The notes under the pieces: model-generated
The model's database searches: none
Told to the model about the DNA's origin: nothing
What the model saw: the letters and a program-made list of their open reading frames with translations, nothing else
Position numbers and translations under genes: made by a program
Assembly (NCBI RefSeq): GCF_020382885.2
Contig: NC_058512.1
Location: 2,293,001-2,357,000 of the forward strand
DNA length: 64,000 nt
Origin: Scatophagus argus
Taxonomy: Eukaryota > Chordata > Actinopteri > Scatophagidae
Direction: 5' to 3'
In this document: in pieces, positions 57,252 to 64,000 of the stretch
Numbering within the stretch: the stretch's first letter is position 1
How the letters are laid out: the number at the start of each line of letters is the position of its first letter

Positions 57252-57317
57252 GTAAGAGCACCACAGTCCCGTCTCTTTGTAGCTCTTGTGTGAACTTTAA
57301 CACGTTTTCTGTGTCAG
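57252..57317 (+). other. s100z: possible 66-nt intron in the s100z 5' UTR
   Basis: CCG/GTAAGAG at 57251/57252 is a good donor, and TTTTCTGTGTCAG ending at 57317 a fair acceptor. S100 genes usually have a non-coding first exon, which this would separate from the coding one. Very short, but within the range of fish introns. Confidence 0.35.
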
Positions 57318-57343
57318 GACGCCGCCAGACTCCTCCCAGCACA

Positions 57344-58061
57344 ATGCCGAGCCAGCTCGAGGGCGCGATGGACGCACTCATAGCGGTTTTCTACAACTAC
57401 TCCGGAAACGATGGAGACAAATACAAACTCAACAAGGGCGAGCTGAAGCAGCTCCTGCACAGCGAGCTCACCGACTTCCTCACGGTAAAGTAAACGCGTC
57501 ACTCGTGTGGTTTCTGTAAAGTGAAGTCGTCACATCGTGAGCATCCCCAGTTTGAGCAGCTGTTTGAGAGTCGGAGACCACCAGGTGGGCTTCCGGGGTG
57601 TTTTTAACAGAATGAGAGGCAGAGAAGGTGGGAATGTGTTTGCATCTTCCTGCGTGTCCTCAGCTGATCTACAGTGAGCAGCAGGAACCATGCGACACAC
57701 TTGGGGATGTTTTGCCTGAGTCGCTTGAAAGTTAGATGAGATAAGCAGGTTTCGCGGTGATTTAAGAAAGCGCGTCCTGACCTTGTTGGAGGGAATTGTT
57801 TTCTCACTGATTGCTATCCTGCTGTCAGAGTGTAACTGCTGGAGGAGGAGACAGATAAGGTCATCACAGATAAGCTCCAGCCCCGGAGTCCGTGCGATAG
57901 CAGTTTGTACAAGCCCGCAATTCCAAATGACTGAGAACAGCGCGCCAACCCAAACCTCAGAGCCTCAGAGTCGGAAACCTGACGCCTTCACATTTTTATT
58001 TTCACTTCGTGTCTTCCTTCATTCGGACGGGAAGCCTCAGGTGCTCACACATCAACATCAT

Positions 58062-58094
<33 letters not shown>

Positions 58095-59382
58095 TGGCCC
58101 ATGTCGCCTCCAAATTTAGACTCTCCCATGATGTCATCACATCCCCCTGGGCGATAGTCACCTCTGAGAATAGACGCAGCACCAGCATAACACTCAGCCT
58201 CAGTTTCCTCTGACAGAAAAAGAAATAAAACCTGGAGGCCTGATAGATTACTGCTCAGTTCAGACAAGATGCGTTCAAGGCCCAGACTGAACAGGAAGGT
58301 GAAGCTGTAGAAGGCAGTCAGTTCTGGAGCCACTTGGTTTTACCTTCTCTTTGTACTTCAGTTTAACTCAAGTTGCCTTCAGTGTCAGGGTTTTAAACTA
58401 GAGCTACTTGTTCATGTTATTTGGAGGGGAACTGAAGGTCTGAGTGCTCCTTTACGAGAGGAAAGAAAGGAAACTTCCCTCCGCTGTAGCTGAGAAACAA
58501 AACTGAGGTTTTCACAGGACACAAACCTAAATATGATATGCTGAGGGCATGTGAACAGACAATATTAATTTTCTATTATTAATTCATTTGTTTTTTTTTA
58601 TCAGGTATGCTGCCATTCGACAGTTAAATGGGGGTTTAGTGGAAAGGAGAAAACATAATAAAATTATAAATAAAAAAAGTACAGTTACAGTTTCGCTCCC
58701 TCTCTCTCTCTGTCTGACCATTAAAAATCTAACTTAAATAAAATGCAGCAGCAGTGTGCTGATAATTTCCTAATAAATTAAAACCCATCCCAGTTTGCCC
58801 CCAGTGTGGACTGGATTTTAATTTCAACCTTTGCTAAAATGTTGCCTTTAATGAGCGCGCCGACGTAAAGATCAGCGCTGCCTCGCAGGTCAGAGGCTGG
58901 AGGAGGGAAGGCCTCCACTTGTTCCTCAGTCCTGGAGGAAATGAGCAAAGCGGCTACGAGTCGTGTGCGATCAGCTGCAGCTCACGGCTCATTTAGCAGC
59001 GACATCACTCTGCTCTCACTCAGCCTGGAGTCAATATGAAGCTCCAGCATCAATCAAGCGACCGCACATTGCTCGTCCTGATGTTTCCTGTATCAATACC
59101 TCCATGTAGTGTGTGCTCAAGCTGTTTTTAATTGCTGAAGCAGGGACACGAGGCGTCAATACATCTGGCTTACACAGGAGCTCATTAACAGACTAAATAT
59201 TCTCTTCTGCTGTGTTTTCCTTTCAGTCCCAGAAGGATCCAATGCTGGTGGAGAAGATCATGAACGACCTGGACTCGAACAAAGACAACGAGGTGGATTT
59301 CAACGAGTTTGTTGTGCTGGTGGCTGCGCTGACAGTCGCCTGCAACGACTTCTTCCAAGAGCAGAAGAAGAAAAACAAGTAG
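57344..59382 (+). CDS. s100z: S100 calcium-binding protein Z
   Basis: Exons 57344-57484 and 59227-59382, joined in phase 0, giving 98 residues (human S100Z 99). A dimeric EF-hand protein that binds calcium and exposes a target-binding face. Exon 1 carries the S100-type pseudo EF-hand (YSGNDGDKYKLNKGELKQLL, about 19-38). Exon 2 carries the canonical loop DLDSNKDNEVDFNEFVVLV. Human S100Z has DLDANKDNEVDFNEFVVMV followed by AALTVACNDYF; here AALTVACNDFF, so the assignment is firm. The intron position between the two EF-hands is the family's usual one. The C-terminus EQKKKNK is basic. It keeps the human neighbourhood of the PAR genes. The 3' UTR probably ends at AATAAA near 60214-60270. Confidence 0.96.
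57485..59226 (+). other. s100z: s100z intron
   Basis: 1742 bp; GTAAAG donor, CCTTTCAG acceptor. Holds a (CAT/CAC)n tract at 58051-58093; nothing else recognised. Confidence 0.8.
58051..58093. repeat. (CAT)n/(CAC)n trinucleotide microsatellite
   Basis: Mixed ATC and ACC triplets; gives a spurious His-rich frame. Confidence 0.93.
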
Positions 59383-60429
59383 ATGTCTGCAGAGAGCCGC
59401 CTGTAAACCACGTGTAAATCAAACAATACAGTAAACGTCCCACCTGTTCAACACTCTGTATTAGTATTTGTATAGGATTGTGAATGTAATCTTACTGAAG
59501 TTAGACACTCTGTCCTGTCGTCACAGATAAAAATCAGCCATCAATGTTCAGCCTGGAGCTGTTAAAGTATAACTTCAGCTTGTCTGATCCAAATTAGTCG
59601 TTTTTATATCAGAGTGATGTTTGTAATTAGAGAATACAAACCCAACTGTCGTCCTTTTCTTCACTGCGTTGGGCGCATTACAGTAAAAACTCCTTTTTGT
59701 GTGTGAAAGGCAGCACAGAGAGCTCATTACCCATAATCAGTTCAGTGGCATTAACCTTTAAAAACACACCTTTCTCATTTCGGAATTTGTCTTTAAATTC
59801 TTTGTTGGCCTTTTTTTTTTCTTGTCCCAGTGGACGTCCCAGCAGAGACCGTCCCGGCTGCGCTATAAATGTCAAAAGTTGAATATTTTGTGTGTCTTTG
59901 GAGGAATCGTCAGCCTGTTTGTCCCCCGTCAGTCCCGCTTGTCCGCCTGAATCCCCCCGAGGAGGAAGGTTTTCTTTTTCCTTTGTGTCGGCACAAAGCT
60001 GCACGGACTCTTTGGAAAAACGCAGGATGACAGCGAATCGGCTGTCTTAGTGAAAAGCGTTCTGTTGTCTGTGGCATTTAATCAGTTTCTGGTGTGTAAA
60101 TGTACCGCGTGTTGCATGGGAAAAGTTAGATGTTTAGAAAGATTTTCAAGTTCTGACCGTCCGCCTGTTTTTGAACAATTCACTCTGAGCTTTGTCTTCT
60201 AACAGTTTAAGTGTCAGAATAAATCAGAGCTGCCGGGTGACGTCGTGTAAAAACATCGTGAGTGAATAAACTGCACTGCATGCTCTGAAACCGCATGACT
60301 TCTTCCTTTATTATTATCATGTACACATGCAGTATTCTGGTCCTGTACTAAGTGCTCACGCAACATTGTAAAAATACTCCATTTCAAGCTACTAACAATG
60401 ACTGATTGTTAGAATATATACACTTTAAT

Positions 60430-60530
60430 CCAGGGGTTCCCAGCATAAGGGTCGGGTCCCTCCAAAGGGTCACCAGATTAATCTAAGGGGTCAAGAGACA
60501 AAAGAAAAAAAGAAAAACTTAATCTTATAT
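60430..60530. repeat. interspersed repeat fragment
   Basis: Contains CAGGGGTTCCCAGCATAAGG followed by GTCGGGTCCCTCCAAAGGGT, then 'aaggggtcaagagac'. I recall this set of phrases from a common acanthomorph repeat, probably a DNA-transposon derivative; class not certain. Confidence 0.55.
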
Positions 60531-63500
60531 TCATTTTCTTTAAATACTTTTCCCTACACTTTGCTTATATTTGGTTTTGCTTATTTGCTTATGTGAAAAT
60601 AACTCGTTACTATAGATATCAAACAAATAACAAGTTTCCCACTGAAATACAGTGAAGCAGACATGTAAAATAGCACGCAGTACTGAATACTTCTGCAGAT
60701 GCTTTGAGTACTGCATCAGTGTACTTGCTCACCTCCCAGCGCTGTGCATGTGTGAGTCTTCTGTCACTCAGCCCTCACTTTACTGGACATCTCACAAGGC
60801 GAGAGAGGCTGCACTTTGGGGACACGACTGGATGACGCACGGCGACCTCGACACGCTCAGACCACCTGGGTCCAGCGGCCAACCGGCCAATCGGCCAATC
60901 GTCTCTGCCCCTCGAGCAGGAATGCTGATTGTCACCTTGGGGAGGACAAAAGTGTAAACTCAAGCTGCATTTTCTAAGGGTTTTCCTCTGTATGTCCCTT
61001 TTCCCAAAATACCCAACCACACAGTTCATTTGCGATGACATTCTCAGCTGTGACGTGGAGGAAAATTACTGAAACAAAATGCAGTGGCAAGCGTGATGCT
61101 TTTATGTGCGCAGATGGTGCTCGCACAAACCGACACCGTTACAATGCAATTTGTGTGTGATTGGCTGCAATCGAGCAGGATAATCACCCTCCCTCCTACA
61201 GGAAGATGCCGTGCAGTAATTATGTATTTTTGTTCAATTTTTAAAAGGTTGCAATCAATCATGAGTGTCATTTGATAATCCTTAAATGTGGATATTTATA
61301 TTCTGATTCTTATAAATACCCTCCACTTCAACACACACGCCCTCTCCAGAGTGTTCATCTAATTGTCCCTTCATTTCCTGTGACTGAACGCGTTCGTGTC
61401 CAGGAACTGGCGTCCAGCCTACAGATCGTAAGGTTTGAGTCATCCGTCGTGAGCATCTCTGATAGTTTTCTGTGTCGGTACAATCATGAAGTGAGGGCAA
61501 TTGAGAAACTCTTCGGACAAAAATGGTTGCACCTGATGGGCACGTAAGACAATGGGAGACTAAAACCAGGACCAGGAGAGTGTAATAACTGGTCTCTTCT
61601 TTAGTATACGATGTAGACTCAGGAAGTCTCCTTCATGACTGTGGGGAATCACGGGGACTCTCAGGGCCGGATCAAAGTCCTGTGAGGCCCCGGGGCACAT
61701 GAGCATCTGGAGGCCAAAAACGGGAAAAATGGATGGCAGAATATTTTTAACAATCCTTGAAGTACGATTAACACAAAGTTATTTTCAGCAGTATACACCA
61801 GTTAGTATCCAACTTGTGAGTTTTGACTTTTACATGCCTTAAAAAGGTGGTTGCTAACAAGTGGCTAAACGAACCTGAGCTACATCAGTCTTCAGCATAA
61901 ACGGCTTGTAGAAGTTCTGTTTATCTACTTAGAAAATGAGCGTTGACATCAGAACTTTTTAGACTTTTGTCGAAGGAACTGTGACGATGCTAACGATGCT
62001 CCTCTTACGGGGCACTGGCACCTCGGGCCCAGTCTATAATCCAGCCTTGAGGAGGCCGTAGAGAAAAAGGAGGAAGACTGCTTCAACAGGATGAGGCTGT
62101 TGTATGTTTGACTCCTCGGGGAGAAGGAGGACGGCCTATCGAGAGGGACGATTGGAAGTCTGGGAGAGCGAGAGGCAAAAGAGCGATAAAGGTCAAAGAA
62201 ACACAACATACGTTTCCTGAGAGAACACATGCGGTGACTCATAACATCATGAAGTGAACTGGACAGAAATGGAGGACAGGATGGACGAAGAGAGGAGCAA
62301 CACGGCCAAGAGAAAAGCCCCTGGAGATGTTTTTTCAATTTCATTAACAAACATACAGGCTGCACGTATGTAGCCTGATTTATCTTCGGGCTCAGGACAG
62401 ATTCTCCATCCAAATGTAGCTGCTACCTGAGAGCAGCGTCTTTAAAACATGCCTCCAGCGCTTATCTCCCACATGCTGTCTGTTCATCTGTTTCGTCACT
62501 TTGTGCGTCACTGTTTGTGTCATAACTCCTCGTTAGGAGTGACCTGCCTCTCTCTCTGTGTGTGTGTGAGCATTTTCTGAGCTTAACTACACCCTCAGCT
62601 GATGATCGCATGGTTTAAAGCATTTTACAGTGAAGAGTCACACGAGCTTCAAGCTATTTCACCGTCTGAAGGCAGCACAAGAACAACAAGAAGTCAGAAA
62701 AGAGATCAAGCATATGTGATGGAAAAAAATAGAGGAAACGTTCAGAAAATCAGTTGTTTGTTTAATATTCTAACATTTATTCCACTTCAGATTTAAGCTT
62801 TGGGTTGATTCTGGAATCAGGACACAAATGAAACAGGACGAGATTCAAACCAAACTCACAGGAAGGACGTCCACAGTGTCAGCAGGAGAGAAAAACAATA
62901 AACAGCCTTTCAATTGAGTATTGAACTACTGCATCGGACCCAACGCAGTTCAAATGGGAACTTGAAAGAATTCAGCCAATTTTCATGTCTAAAAGTGCCA
63001 GAAGAAGAAGAAGACGAAGAGTCTGCAGGCTTGCTAACAGTTCTGTGAGGCTGCACTCTGAGCAGCATCTCAGTTAATCATCTTAGCATGCAAACATTTG
63101 CTCGTCAGCGCTCAACGCAAAGTGCAGCGCAGCCTCGTGAGGAGGTCGTCAGTTAACTGCTGACGAATGGAACTTCTTGTGACCCAGTGAAAAAGCACCG
63201 GTGAGATTCATCCTCTGGGCACCATGAATTCACTTGGTCATCACTTGGAAAAGTCAACCTCGCCGTCAGCCCCAGAGCCAGAAGCAAAAACCTTTAAGTT
63301 AATCTGCAGCTGAATATCAGCAGTCGACAAGTGAGTGTAATCACAGACAACTGTTTGCAAAGGAGAAGGAAAACAGTGAGATCAAATTAATTTCCATACA
63401 CAAAGGACCTAATAAGAATGTGCAGCGTAGTAGTAAAGACAGGAATATCACAGCTTAGCACGTGTTTTGATGAATATGAGGTCGTGATGTTCTGAGAGTC

Positions 63501-63881
63501 GCAGCACTCAAACTATTGAGTGTCTGCATCCTCTCTGAGCCCCTGCTGAGTGATTGACAAATTATTGATAATTTTGCCTCTCAGAAAGGCCACGTTCAAA
63601 TGTCACACTTGATTTTCTCAATCTGTAGAGTCGCAGAGGAGTTCGATTCTGCAACATTTCAGCCGTTTCGTGGCATAGAAGAACGTGAAGCGACTGCTGA
63701 ACAGCGTGGGATCAGGCCTCTGCTGATAATTAAAATAAAAACACATCCTGTACATAACAGCAAATGATTTTTGTTCCTCAGTAAAAGATAAATAAAAGAA
63801 CTGCCCCTTGAGGCTGCTTTGCATCCACCTTCTTCTCCTGCTATATTTAAATTAGTGACAGACCACAAGAGGTGCTTATGT

Positions 63882-63905
63882 ACACACACACACACACACA
63901 CACAC
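63882..63905. repeat. (AC)12 microsatellite
   Basis: Perfect AC run. Confidence 0.95.
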
Positions 63906-64000
63906 TCTGATGTCTAACGTGGGTCGTGATCACGCCCTCATTCATCACCGGCTGCGGCTGCAGGTGTCTGTCAATGATAGCACACCTGCAGGCCTTCAAT

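Larger units (their letters stand above)
59383..64000. other. s100z 3' UTR and gene-free end of the window
   Basis: Beyond the likely s100z poly(A) signals I see only non-coding sequence: a fish interspersed-repeat trace at 60430-60530, a short trace of another near 63206, and a (CA)n at 63882. No crhbp exon, expected next by human synteny, is seen. Confidence 0.55.

Noticed and set aside
61949-62413. 154-codon minus-strand frame near the window end
   Set aside because: No resemblance to a known protein, Ser-rich low-complexity composition, no splice or promoter context; left out as a gene.
1-64000. CRISPR arrays, operons, phage or plasmid genes
   Set aside because: Tandem repeats here are simple microsatellites or a three-copy minisatellite without spacers, and all genes are of vertebrate type with introns.

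Overview
This 64 kb window is vertebrate nuclear DNA, most likely from a spiny-rayed teleost. The signs are split genes with GT/AG introns, many (TG)n/(CA)n microsatellites, L2/Maui-type LINE pieces, a tRNA-derived SINE, and fold-back repeats with the TTAGCTTAGC core I recall from acanthomorph genomes. There is no bacterial, plasmid or phage character.

Layout. 1-6.1 kb: mostly non-coding, with one SINE and one fold-back remnant. 6.2-7.5 kb (-): an intronless 443-codon gene I do not recognise, with a plausible GC-box/CCAAT/X-box promoter and an A-rich tail beyond an AATAAA. 8.4-8.9 kb: a decayed LINE reverse-transcriptase piece. 9.3-26.8 kb (+): sv2c, assembled here from 12 coding exons into 736 residues. 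27-31 kb: repeats, a probable distal sv2c poly(A) site and a CTCF-like site. 31.0-32.8 kb (-): f2rl2 (PAR3). 34.7-35.6 kb: 5'-truncated L2 LINE. 38.3-40.4 kb (+): f2r (PAR1). 42.0-44.0 and 45.1-46.9 kb (+): two tandem f2rl1 (PAR2) genes. 50.6-51.5 kb (-): an intronless cholesterol 25-hydroxylase-like gene. 57.3-59.4 kb (+): s100z. I see no gene after s100z.

The order and strands sv2c(+), f2rl2(-), f2r(+), f2rl1(+), s100z(+) match what I recall of human 5q13. Differences are that iqgap2 is not seen between sv2c and f2rl2, f2rl1 is doubled, and a ch25h-like gene sits between f2rl1 and s100z. The four PAR genes share one two-exon plan: exon 1 encodes the signal peptide and ends in phase 1, and exon 2 carries the cleavage site and all seven helices. 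They form a linked family of protease-sensing GPCRs with four different predicted tethered ligands. sv2c is a synaptic vesicle transporter-like glycoprotein and s100z a calcium-binding protein; nothing in the sequence suggests a shared function with the PARs beyond conserved synteny.

The points most worth checking are the changed activating N-terminus of one PAR2 copy, a (TG)n tract lying directly on an sv2c 3' splice site, a 43-bp perfect palindrome inside the unrecognised gene, a three-copy 62-bp minisatellite with CRE-like motifs, and a set of CTCF-like motifs around the PAR cluster. All family assignments are from memory of protein sequences; no database search was run.
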